NCBI GenBank assembly: GCA_900769735.1
Contig: CAAGHY010000033.1
Span: forward strand, 1-38,978
Direction: 5' to 3'
Source: Rikenellaceae bacterium
Lineage (GTDB): Bacteria; Bacteroidota; Bacteroidia; Bacteroidales; UBA932
Length of the DNA: 38,978 nucleotides
The notes beneath the pieces are model-generated. The model saw only the letters and a program-made list of their open reading frames with translations. It did not search any database and was not told the origin of the DNA. Position 1 is the first letter of the stretch. Every line of letters starts with the position of its first letter. This document shows positions 7,158-14,592 of the stretch, one piece after another. A program made the position numbers and the translations under genes.

Positions 7158-8330
7158 CTATCTGAACAGAGGCGAGGCGTACAACTGTACATCCTCCTTG
7201 GTAATTGTCTGGTTGCCCAGAATAAGCAGACGCTCTGTAACATTCCTCAGTTCACGGATATTTCCTGTCCAGGCGTGTTTCTGCAACTCTGCCACCGCAT
7301 CAGGGGCAATAGCGCGCTGGGCCATACCTGTCTCATTGCAAATCTGTGAAATGAAATGGTTCACAAGCAACGGAATATCCTCCTTGCGCTCCGCAAGCGA
7401 AGGGACGTGGATTACAATCACACTCAAGCGGTGGTAAAGGTCCTCCCTGAAGTTACCTTTCTCAATCTCCTCAAGAAGGTTCTTGTTGGTAGCAGCCACC
7501 ACCCTGACCTTAACATTTATATCCTTGTCACTTCCCACACGGCTTAGCTTGTTCTCCTGCAACACCCTAAGCACTTTTGCCTGGGCACTCAGGCTCATAT
7601 CTCCAATTTCATCAAGGAACAATGTTCCTCCGTCTGCCTGCTCAAATTTTCCTTTATGGTCTTTCACAGCGCCTGTAAACGAGCCCTTTACGTGACCAAA
7701 AAGCTCACTCTCAATAAGTTCTCCCGGGATGGCAGCACAGTTCACCTCCACAAAAGGCATACTCTTGCGGTTGCTCTTCTCGTGCAGCCACCTTGCAACA
7801 AGCTCCTTTCCGGTACCGTTGGAACCGGTAACAAGCACCCTTGCATCTGTTGCCGCAACACGCTCAATCATCTCCTTGATCCTTACAATGGCTGGCGACT
7901 CTCCAACAATCTGCGGAATACCGGCAACCTTCTCAACCTTTTTCTTAAGTATCTTGGTCTCCTTGACAAGGGTAGTCTTGTCCGTTGCATTCTTCAGTGT
8001 AATGAGTATCCTGTTCAAATCCAAAGGCTTCTGAATGAAATCAAATGCCCCTTTCTTTATGCATTCAACCGCAGTATCTATAGATCCGTGTCCTGAAATC
8101 ATCACCACTGCCGCATCAACACCATTCTCCACCAGTTTCTCCAACAACTCAACGCCATCCATACCCGGCATCTTTATATCGGAGAAAATCACATCATAAT
8201 TGGCAGCAAGAGCCATCTCAAGTCCCTCCTTGCCGTCAGCCGCCAATGCAACCTCGTGCCCCTCAAACTCTATGATGTCCTTAAGGGCAAACCTGATGCT
8301 TTTCTCATCATCTACAATCAGTACTTTCAT
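7158..8330 (-). CDS. Sigma-54-type response regulator without DNA-binding domain
   Basis: A 390-residue NtrC-like protein. The receiver domain (about 1-120) has the acidic pocket DD at 7-8, phospho-acceptor Asp51 (FSDIKMPGMDG) and Lys101. The AAA+ domain (about 140-375) has Walker A GSNGTGK (169-175), the sigma-54 contact loop GSFTGA (216-221, Ser for the usual Ala), Walker B GTLFLDEI (236-243), the REDLYHRL arginine-finger region and the NIRELRN sensor II. The protein ends 15-20 residues after the AAA+ domain, and the Fis-type helix-turn-helix that normally follows is absent. It should hydrolyse ATP and activate sigma-54 RNA polymerase, possibly without binding a DNA enhancer. Its start codon overlaps the ppx/gppA stop by 4 bases, so the two are translationally coupled. 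No histidine kinase gene is nearby. Confidence 0.9.
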   Translation of the reverse strand: MKVLIVDDEKSIRFALKDIIEFEGHEVALAADGKEGLEMALAANYDVIFSDIKMPGMDGVELLEKLVENGVDAAVVMISGHGSIDTAVECIKKGAFDFIQKPLDLNRILITLKNATDKTTLVKETKILKKKVEKVAGIPQIVGESPAIVRIKEMIERVAATDARVLVTGSNGTGKELVARWLHEKSNRKSMPFVEVNCAAIPGELIESELFGHVKGSFTGAVKDHKGKFEQADGGTLFLDEIGDMSLSAQAKVLRVLQENKLSRVGSDKDINVKVRVVAATNKNLLEEIEKGNFREDLYHRLSVIVIHVPSLAERKEDIPLLVNHFISQICNETGMAQRAIAPDAVAELQKHAWTGNIRELRNVTERLLILGNQTITKEDVQLYASPLFR

Positions 8331-9286
8331 ATATTTTCCTTTAAATATTTTTCAAACTCCTCTTTCATACCACCCTCCTTCAACGAATATGAGGACTGGT
8401 AAACAATTCTCGGGTTCACTTTGTGCAATACAAACTGTGTAAATACAGATGCAAGTACAATATAATCCACCCTTATCTGCACCATTCCAGGCATCTGAAG
8501 CCTCTCCCGGGCAAGTGAAGCCATCAGCACATTGTTCAAATTTTCAAGATCCTCCATCTTCAGTTCAATTGAAGGGAGTTCACTGTACCCGCAGTTGAAG
8601 ATAATGTCCTTGAATGTATCAAATGATCCCGACGATCCTATGAATATTCCCGGCCTGTACCTGTCCACCTGCTCCCACAACTCCTGCAGCACATCATTGT
8701 TGAACTGCTCAAATTCCTCAACAACCTGCGGTGGGATGGGATCCTGGTAGTTAAATTTCTCCCTCATACGGGCCATACCGGTCGGGAAGCTCCTTTTCCA
8801 TAAAATCTGCACTCCGTCTGTGATTATGAACTCATTGCTGCCCCCTCCAATATCCAGCATAAGGGCATTCTCTCCAGTGGAAAACTTTCCGTCTTCTCCC
8901 CTCAAGTGCCCCACACTCTCCATTATACCCTTGAATATAAGTTCAGCCTCACGCTCACCAGGGATAATACGTATATTGAATCCGAATTTCCGGTTCAGGT
9001 ATTCTGCAAATTCCAAGCCATTTGAAGCATCGCGCACTGCGGATGTTGCATACGGAACAATCTTATCCGCACCACCGGCCTCCTCAATGGCCCCCATAAT
9101 CTTTTCAAGTGCCTCCACTGCCGTTTCAAAGGCAACAGGTGCAATAAGGCCGTCAGACAATCCGCCTGCACCCAATTTGGCAGCACACTTGTACTCCTTT
9201 ACCAACCTGTACTCACCCTGTGGTGTAAATTCACCCAAAATCATATTGAACACATTTGTGCCCAAATCCAGAACCGCTGTCCTCAT
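8327..9286 (-). CDS. Ppx/GppA-family exopolyphosphatase
   Basis: A 319-residue protein of the actin-like ASKHA fold. Phosphate-binding loops are visible at the N-terminus (LDLGTNVFNMILGEF) and at LDIGGGSNEFII. The family motif ATSAVRDA lies between them and GSSGSFDTF later. The family removes phosphates from polyphosphate (Ppx) or from pppGpp (GppA), and sequence alone does not decide which. Only the N-terminal catalytic module is present, as in short Ppx proteins; the HD-like C-terminal half of E. coli Ppx is missing. Because its stop overlaps the start of the response regulator, polyphosphate or ppGpp turnover may be linked to that regulator; this is inference from gene order. Confidence 0.88.
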   Translation of the reverse strand: MRTAVLDLGTNVFNMILGEFTPQGEYRLVKEYKCAAKLGAGGLSDGLIAPVAFETAVEALEKIMGAIEEAGGADKIVPYATSAVRDASNGLEFAEYLNRKFGFNIRIIPGEREAELIFKGIMESVGHLRGEDGKFSTGENALMLDIGGGSNEFIITDGVQILWKRSFPTGMARMREKFNYQDPIPPQVVEEFEQFNNDVLQELWEQVDRYRPGIFIGSSGSFDTFKDIIFNCGYSELPSIELKMEDLENLNNVLMASLARERLQMPGMVQIRVDYIVLASVFTQFVLHKVNPRIVYQSSYSLKEGGMKEEFEKYLKENI

Positions 9287-9310
9287 CTGTTGTTTTAAAA
9301 TTTGTTATTA

Positions 9311-9318
9311 CAAAGATA
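9311..9318 (-). promoter_or_regulatory. -7 box (TATCTTTG) of the ppx-regulator-cyclophilin operon
   Basis: TATCTTTG on the minus strand ends 24 bases before the ppx/gppA start. No strong -33 TTTG is visible. The box lies in the 70-base divergent gap shared with cmk. Confidence 0.5.
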
Positions 9319-9343
9319 CTTAATTCACTTCCACTTTTTTTAT

Positions 9344-9351
9344 TATTTTTG
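9344..9351 (+). promoter_or_regulatory. -7 box (TATTTTTG) directly in front of cmk
   Basis: TATTTTTG ends only 5 bases before the cmk ATG at 9357. If transcription starts the usual few bases after this box, the mRNA would begin at or next to the start codon. The surrounding T-rich sequence makes a chance match possible, and no -33 TTTG was seen. Confidence 0.4.
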
Positions 9352-9356
9352 TCCCT

Positions 9357-10061
9357 ATGGAAAAATCTAAAATAATAATAGCAATAGACGGCCATTCCTC
9401 AACTGGAAAGAGCAGTTTTGCAAAGCAGGTTGCAGCACGCCTTGGGTACATTTACGTTGATACCGGAGCAATTTACCGTGCAGTTACCTATTATGCATAT
9501 ACAAACGGTTTCATAGACAACAAAGGCAAAATAAATGAAGAGTGGCTGAAGCAGACTCTTGATGCCAACACCATTGCATTCAAGCTTGGCCCAAGCGGAC
9601 AGTCCGAAACCTGGCTGAACAATGCCTGCGTTGAGAAACAGATCCGTACACTCAACATCTCCAACAAAGTGAGCAAAATTTCTGCAATCCCTTTTGTAAG
9701 GGAGTATGTAGACAACATTCTCCGCAAGTTTGGAGAGAAGAAGGGTGTTGTTATGGACGGCCGTGATATTGGAACTTCAGTTTTTCCAAATGCAGAGCTG
9801 AAGATTTTTATGACAGCAGCTGTTGAGGTAAGAGCCCAGAGACGCTTCAAGGAGATAGAGGCAGCCGGCGGTAAAGAGAGCTTTGATGACGTGCTCAAGA
9901 ACCTTAAGGAGAGGGACCATATAGACCAGACAAGAGCCGTTTCCCCATTGAGGAAGGCCGATGATGCACTGTTGCTTGACAACAGCAATATGAGCATACC
10001 GGAACAGTTTGTATGGCTTGACAGAATTTTGCTTGAGAGGTTTGGTTTACAAATGAGATAA
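9357..10061 (+). CDS. cmk: Cytidylate kinase
   Basis: A 234-residue NMP kinase that phosphorylates CMP and dCMP with ATP in pyrimidine nucleotide metabolism. The P-loop is in GHSSTGKSS (residues 12-20). The YVDTGAIYRAVTYYA region, the DGRDIGTSVFP motif specific to bacterial Cmk, and the RFKEIEAAG lid region are all present. The length is normal. The start is fixed because the P-loop begins within the first 12 residues and no earlier in-frame start fits. It is followed by ispH after 8 bases, so they form a two-gene operon. Confidence 0.96.
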   Translation: MEKSKIIIAIDGHSSTGKSSFAKQVAARLGYIYVDTGAIYRAVTYYAYTNGFIDNKGKINEEWLKQTLDANTIAFKLGPSGQSETWLNNACVEKQIRTLNISNKVSKISAIPFVREYVDNILRKFGEKKGVVMDGRDIGTSVFPNAELKIFMTAAVEVRAQRRFKEIEAAGGKESFDDVLKNLKERDHIDQTRAVSPLRKADDALLLDNSNMSIPEQFVWLDRILLERFGLQMR

Positions 10062-10069
10062 TTCCAGCT

Positions 10070-10936
10070 ATGCATCTTAATATTGAGATAGATGAGGGTT
10101 CAGGATTCTGCTACGGAGTGATCAGGGCCGTAGAGAAAGCTGAAATGCAGCTTAAGGAGAACGGGACGCTGTACTCCCTGGGAGCCATTGTGCACAACAA
10201 TTCAGAGCTTGAGAGATTGGGCAAGATTGGACTTGAGGTCATTGACAACAACCGTATGCTGGAGCTTTCAGACACTACGGTACTTATCAGAGCCCACGGT
10301 GAACCCCCTGCAACCTACAAACTGGCAGAAAAGAACAACATTTCCCTTATAGACTGCACTTGCCCGGTAGTACTGAAACTGCAGGACAGAATCAGGGAAA
10401 CTTATTCAAAGATTGGAGGGCAGATTGTTATTTTTGGAAAGATTGGCCACGCAGAGGTTAACGGTCTTGTTGGGCAGACCAACGGTGATGCAATTGTAGT
10501 TGACAGCCTTGAGAGCCTCAACGCCATAGACTTTACAAGACCGGTACAGATTTTCTCCCAAACCACAAAAGACCCAAAAGAGTATGAAGAGATCTGCAAT
10601 GCAATAAAAGAGAGGATAATTGCAGCCGGCAAGACACTCAGCAACATTACTGTCCACAACACCATCTGCAGACAGGTTGCACAGAGGCACTCAAACCTTG
10701 TAGCGTTTGCCCGCAAGCACTCCTCAATAGTATTCATCAGCGGAAAAGAGAGCTCAAACGGAAAAGTTCTATACGAGCTGTGCAAATCTGTAAACCCACG
10801 CTCATACCATATACAGACAGTAGACCAGATAAACCCTTCCTGGTTTATGGAAGGTGATTCCGTTGGCATTTGCGGTGCCACATCCACCCCAAAATGGCAG
10901 CTGGATGGGGTAGCAAAAAAATTGCAGGAACTGTAG
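10070..10936 (+). CDS. ispH: 4-hydroxy-3-methylbut-2-enyl diphosphate reductase
   Basis: A 288-residue IspH (LytB), the last enzyme of the non-mevalonate isoprenoid pathway, which reduces HMBPP to IPP and DMAPP. The three cysteines that hold the iron-sulfur cluster are present: Cys14 (GSGFCYGV), Cys98 (DCTCPVV) and Cys200 (HNTICRQVAQR). IRAHGEPP, and SSNGKVLYELC and GICGATSTPKW later, are further family blocks. The length is normal for the short bacterial form. The stop codon lies inside the loop of the terminator hairpin. Confidence 0.97.
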   Translation: MHLNIEIDEGSGFCYGVIRAVEKAEMQLKENGTLYSLGAIVHNNSELERLGKIGLEVIDNNRMLELSDTTVLIRAHGEPPATYKLAEKNNISLIDCTCPVVLKLQDRIRETYSKIGGQIVIFGKIGHAEVNGLVGQTNGDAIVVDSLESLNAIDFTRPVQIFSQTTKDPKEYEEICNAIKERIIAAGKTLSNITVHNTICRQVAQRHSNLVAFARKHSSIVFISGKESSNGKVLYELCKSVNPRSYHIQTVDQINPSWFMEGDSVGICGATSTPKWQLDGVAKKLQEL

Positions 10937-10956
10937 CATCAGTTCCTGCAATTTTT
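10915..10956. terminator. Bidirectional terminator at the ispH / LD-carboxypeptidase boundary
   Basis: ATTGCAGGAACTG (10921-10933) pairs perfectly with CAGTTCCTGCAAT (10940-10952) around the 6-base loop TAGCAT. AAAAAA precedes it and a T-run follows. The loop contains the TAG stop of ispH, and the hairpin ends just before the stop of the convergent gene. Confidence 0.85.
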
Positions 10957-11961
10957 CTATTTGAATGAAATGTCCACTCCGTCTTCCCTAACGGAGAGAT
11001 CCACTTCCCTTCCCATAAAGATTGCCAGATTAGGCCTTCCGTGTCCTGCCGGGAATCCGAATACAACAGGCACATCCAGCTCATCCGCATACTGTTTTAT
11101 AACATCCTCTGGGGTAACCTCCCACGGATCCTCCTTGTCATCAATATTGGTAAAGTTTCCAACAAGCAATGCCTTTGCCTTGGCCAGTTTGCCCGATTTC
11201 TTCAGCTGCTGCATCATACCGTCTATGGCATTCATATTTTCCCCTATCTCCTCAATCATAATTATGGTATTGTCATCTACAGGCAAATCATAAGGGGTAC
11301 CCTCTGCAATTGAAATGAGGGTCATATTGCCTCCAGCTATCTTGCCGGTTGCATTACCCAACCTGTTGTACGGATGCGGCTTTATATGGTATGAATCCAC
11401 ACGTCCAAAAAGGGCATCACCCACCGAAATGGCCGCAGAATCAGGCCTTCTTGTCATCCAGTAAGAGCTGAGCATAGGTCCGTGGATTGACTCCATTCCA
11501 GCCCCCTGCAAAGCAAGGTGTAGGGTTGTAACATCACTGAATCCTACAATCCATTTAGGATTTCTCTTTATCTCCTCAAAATCCAGATATTCCAAAGTGC
11601 GTATGGCGCCGTATCCACCCCTGTAAAAAACAATCGCCTTTATGTTTGTATCCCTTACCATACCCATAAACTCCTCGGCCCTCTCCTTGTCTGTAACTGA
11701 GAATGGTCTGGCATCCAGCTTGAACACATTTTTGCCAAGCTTTACATTAACGCCCCAGGATTTTACAATATTTATAAGGGTATCCGATTCACCGGGACGG
11801 TCTGTTACCGGTGATGATATTGTCATTATGCCTACAGTATCACCAGGCTGCAAAAACTCCGGCCTTGAAGGTATATGAACTGTATTCTCCCCACCATTAC
11901 TGCAGGATACAAATGACAGCACAGCAAATGCAGCTGCCAGTATGCTTATAAATTTTCTCAT
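10957..11961 (-). CDS. S66-family LD-carboxypeptidase lipoprotein
   Basis: A 334-residue serine peptidase of the LdcA/MccF family. LdcA members cut the terminal D-Ala from the tetrapeptide of recycled peptidoglycan; MccF members hydrolyse microcin C. The Ser-Glu-His triad is visible: Ser142 in VGFSDVTTLH, Glu237 in IIMIEEIGE and His307 in FPAGHGRPN. RGGYGAIRTLEYLD is the usual block before the serine. The N-terminus is a lipoprotein signal (LSFVSC, Cys20), so the enzyme is probably anchored in the envelope, unlike cytoplasmic E. coli LdcA. It is the last gene of a dnaX-lptB-this gene operon, 18 bases after lptB. Confidence 0.87.
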   Translation of the reverse strand: MRKFISILAAAFAVLSFVSCSNGGENTVHIPSRPEFLQPGDTVGIMTISSPVTDRPGESDTLINIVKSWGVNVKLGKNVFKLDARPFSVTDKERAEEFMGMVRDTNIKAIVFYRGGYGAIRTLEYLDFEEIKRNPKWIVGFSDVTTLHLALQGAGMESIHGPMLSSYWMTRRPDSAAISVGDALFGRVDSYHIKPHPYNRLGNATGKIAGGNMTLISIAEGTPYDLPVDDNTIIMIEEIGENMNAIDGMMQQLKKSGKLAKAKALLVGNFTNIDDKEDPWEVTPEDVIKQYADELDVPVVFGFPAGHGRPNLAIFMGREVDLSVREDGVDISFK

Positions 11962-11979
11962 AGCAGTCAGTTTTATGTA

Positions 11980-12738
11980 CTACTCCTCATCCTCTTCCCT
12001 CTTGCGCAGGACAGCCTTCCTCAACTCAAAGTTCTGGCCAAGATACCTCTTCCTTACCTCCGGGTTGTTGGCCAGCTGCTCAGGTGTACCGCTCTCAAGA
12101 ATGCTTCCGTCATACAGCAGGTATGCCCTGTCTGTAATGGCAAGTGTCTCGTGCACGTTGTGGTCTGTAATGATGATGCCAATGTTCTTTTTCTTCAACT
12201 TGGCAATGATGTGCTGGATATCCTCCACAGCAATAGGGTCTACGCCGGCAAAAGGCTCATCCAAAAGGATGAACTTAGGGTCTTTTGCCAATGCCCTGGC
12301 AATCTCACACCTTCTCCTTTCTCCTCCCGACAGCTGGATTCCGTAGCTCTTCCTTACCTTCTCCAATCTGAACTCTGCAATAAGGTTCTCCAACCTCTCC
12401 ATTCTCTCCTCCTTGGTAAGGTCACTCAACTCCATAACTGACATAATATTGTCTTCAACGCTCAATTTCCTGAATACTGAAGCCTCCTGGGCAAGGTAGC
12501 CAAGACCTTTTTGGGAGCGCTTGTACATAGGCAAATCTGTAATCTCCTCATCATCAAGGAAGATCTGTCCTCCGTTTGGTTTTATAAGGCCGGTAATCAT
12601 ATAGAAACTGGTGGTTTTTCCGGCACCGTTAGGGCCAAGCAAACCTACAATCTCTCCCTGCTGCACATCAAAGGAAACTCCTTTTACAACGGTCCTTTTA
12701 CCATATCTCTTTACAAGATTTGTGCAATATAAACGCAT
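11980..12738 (-). CDS. lptB: LPS export ABC transporter ATP-binding protein
   Basis: A 252-residue ABC ATPase. LptB powers extraction of lipopolysaccharide from the inner membrane by LptFG and its passage over the Lpt bridge. Walker A is GPNGAGKT (35-42), the signature is QLSGGERRR, Walker B is FILLDEPFAGVDP and the switch His is in ITDHNV. The LDDEEITDLPMYKRSQKGLGYLAQEASVFR stretch, given here as three adjoining family blocks, is characteristic of LptB. A charged C-terminal tail of about 15 residues extends beyond the E. coli length. It lies 11 bases after dnaX, in one operon. Confidence 0.95.
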   Translation of the reverse strand: MRLYCTNLVKRYGKRTVVKGVSFDVQQGEIVGLLGPNGAGKTTSFYMITGLIKPNGGQIFLDDEEITDLPMYKRSQKGLGYLAQEASVFRKLSVEDNIMSVMELSDLTKEERMERLENLIAEFRLEKVRKSYGIQLSGGERRRCEIARALAKDPKFILLDEPFAGVDPIAVEDIQHIIAKLKKKNIGIIITDHNVHETLAITDRAYLLYDGSILESGTPEQLANNPEVRKRYLGQNFELRKAVLRKREEDEE

Positions 12739-12749
12739 ATATCTTTCTC

Positions 12750-14540
12750 TTACTTAATGTCCAAATCCAAATCTTTGCTCAATGCCACAAGTTCAGGATT
12801 GTTCCTGTAAAGGAACTCAGCCTTTTCGTGTGGCATATACAGTTTCTTTTCCTGTTGTTGGGCCTGTACAACTCCAACAACCAGTTTTATGTTGCCGTTC
12901 TTGAGTTCCCTCTGCAGGAATCCTATGAGTTGCGGCAATGAGTTCTTCTCAATCCAGGATTGCTGTGCACTGTTGCCCACATTGAACTGTATGGTAACGT
13001 TGTCTTCCATAAGCATTGGCCTGGTTTGCTTCAAAGCTGTTGCAAGCCTAGGGTATTGTGTTTGAGCATCAGCCATCTTTACCCACGCAGCCTCAAGTTT
13101 TTCAGTGGTAACAGGTTCAGTTGTTGATACAATCTCCTGTTGTGAGGTTTTAGGGGTATTCTGGGTTTTCTTTATGATGTCCTTTATTGAAAGGCCGCCC
13201 TGCGCACCCTTTACAGGGGCTTTTTTCTCTCGTTCAGGTTTTGCTGTTTCAGGTTGTACCGTTTCAGGTTGTACATTTGAAGGCTCTGCTACCATTGGTT
13301 GTGCAGGGACCTGTTCTGCCGGTGCAGTTTGTTGTTCAACTTGTGGTTGCACTGGAGGCAGCTGTTCTGGTGCAACTTGTACAGGGACAATCTGCTGCTG
13401 TGTTGCTGTCTGCGGCTGGGCAGCCGGTTGGGTTGCACTCTGAGGCTGTGCGTTGAGCTGGGCAAGCTTTATGAGCAGGAATTCCACCAGCAGACGCTGG
13501 TTGCTGCTCTGGCGGTACTCGCTCTCGCATTTGGTTGTATTGCCAAGGGCTTCATACAGGAACTTTATTGGGCATCTGCCGCTCTGTTCCCTGTATCTCT
13601 CCACAACTGCAGGAGCCATCTCCAGCAGTTTGAGTGTTGAGGTATCCTTGCATACAAGGAGGTTTCTCAAATGGTTTCCAAGTCCTGTTATGAAGTAGAG
13701 GGCATTGAATCCTTTTGAAAGGATCTCATCAAACAGCAGTAGTGATTTCGAGAAGTTGCCCGCAAGTGAGCATCCTATAATGTTGAAATAGTACTCATAA
13801 TCCAGAACGTTCAGGTTCCTGATTACGGCGCTGTATTCTATGTTGGTTCCGCAGAATGCAACGGACTGGTCAAACAATGTGAGTGCGTCACGCATTGCTC
13901 CGTCTGCCTTCTGGGCAATTACGTGCAATGAATCGGAGTCAATCGTTATCCCTTCCTGTTTTGCAATGTGCTGCAGGTTCTTTACAATATCCTCTATGGA
14001 GATACGGTTGAAGTCGTAAGTCTGGCATCGGCTTAAAATTGTCGGGAGGATCTTGTGCTTCTCTGTTGTGGCAAGTATGAAGATTGCGTGTGCAGGGGGT
14101 TCCTCAAGGGTTTTGAGGAAGGCGTTGAAGGCTGCAGATGAGAGCATATGCACCTCATCAATGATGTATACGCTGTACTTGCCTATTTGTGGAGGTATCA
14201 TCACTTTTTCTGTAAGGAGACGGATGTCATCTACAGAGTTGTTGGATGCCGCATCAAGCTCGTGGATACAGTATGAGCGTCCCTGTGCAAAAGAGATGCA
14301 GGATTCGCACTCTCCGCAAGGCTCAAGGTCTGCTCCCGGGTTGAGGCAGTTTATGGTTTTGGCAAAAATCCTGGCTGTTGAGGTTTTGCCTACTCCACGT
14401 GGACCGCAGAAAAGATAGGCGTGGGCCAGCTGGTCCCTTTTGATTGAATTCTTAAGGGTTGTGGCTATGCTTTCCTGTCCTACAAGTGACAAAAAATTGT
14501 TTGGCCTGTATTTGCGTGCCGATACTATAAATTTCTCCAT
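12750..14540 (-). CDS. dnaX: DNA polymerase III subunit gamma/tau
   Basis: A 596-residue clamp-loader ATPase. Walker A is GPRGVGKTS (46-54), a four-Cys zinc site includes CGECESC, Walker B is YIIDEVHML, and the SRC motif of sensor I is present. After the collar domain comes a Pro/Gln/Thr-rich linker (about 365-450) with many QP and QT repeats. A C-terminal domain (about 485-596) follows, in the place where tau binds the polymerase or helicase. I looked for the E. coli-type frameshift that makes gamma. The only A6G run (13226-13220) is in the frame AAA AAA G and not A AAA AAG, so a truncated form is not predicted. A -7 box lies 6 bases before its ATG. It is first in the operon with lptB and the S66 peptidase. 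Confidence 0.95.
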   Translation of the reverse strand: MEKFIVSARKYRPNNFLSLVGQESIATTLKNSIKRDQLAHAYLFCGPRGVGKTSTARIFAKTINCLNPGADLEPCGECESCISFAQGRSYCIHELDAASNNSVDDIRLLTEKVMIPPQIGKYSVYIIDEVHMLSSAAFNAFLKTLEEPPAHAIFILATTEKHKILPTILSRCQTYDFNRISIEDIVKNLQHIAKQEGITIDSDSLHVIAQKADGAMRDALTLFDQSVAFCGTNIEYSAVIRNLNVLDYEYYFNIIGCSLAGNFSKSLLLFDEILSKGFNALYFITGLGNHLRNLLVCKDTSTLKLLEMAPAVVERYREQSGRCPIKFLYEALGNTTKCESEYRQSSNQRLLVEFLLIKLAQLNAQPQSATQPAAQPQTATQQQIVPVQVAPEQLPPVQPQVEQQTAPAEQVPAQPMVAEPSNVQPETVQPETAKPEREKKAPVKGAQGGLSIKDIIKKTQNTPKTSQQEIVSTTEPVTTEKLEAAWVKMADAQTQYPRLATALKQTRPMLMEDNVTIQFNVGNSAQQSWIEKNSLPQLIGFLQRELKNGNIKLVVGVVQAQQQEKKLYMPHEKAEFLYRNNPELVALSKDLDLDIK

Positions 14541-14546
14541 ATTCTA

Positions 14547-14554
14547 CAAAAGTA
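14547..14554 (-). promoter_or_regulatory. -7 box (TACTTTTG) directly in front of dnaX
   Basis: TACTTTTG on the minus strand ends 6 bases before the dnaX ATG (14540). The transcript would start within a couple of bases of the start codon. No TTTG lies at the -33 position. Confidence 0.45.
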
Positions 14555-14565
14555 ACTATTTTTTC

Positions 14566-14573
14566 TATTTTTG
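14566..14573 (+). promoter_or_regulatory. -7 box (TATTTTTG) of the M16 peptidase gene
   Basis: TATTTTTG ends 19 bases before ATG 14593, giving a leader of about 15 bases. It is only 11 bases from the divergent dnaX -7 box, so the two promoters would overlap. Confidence 0.45.
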
Positions 14574-14592
14574 CAGAGTTTTTTACAATGCA

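Noticed and set aside
9320..9345. AAGTGGAAGT-like sequence in the ppx/cmk gap as a second MraZ site
   Set aside because: There is only one TGGAA and no 10-base repeat, so it does not match the mraZ operator arrangement.
13220..13226. A6G run in dnaX as a programmed frameshift site for a short gamma subunit
   Set aside because: The run is read AAA AAA G; the -1 slippery heptamer requires A AAA AAG. No supporting hairpin was seen.
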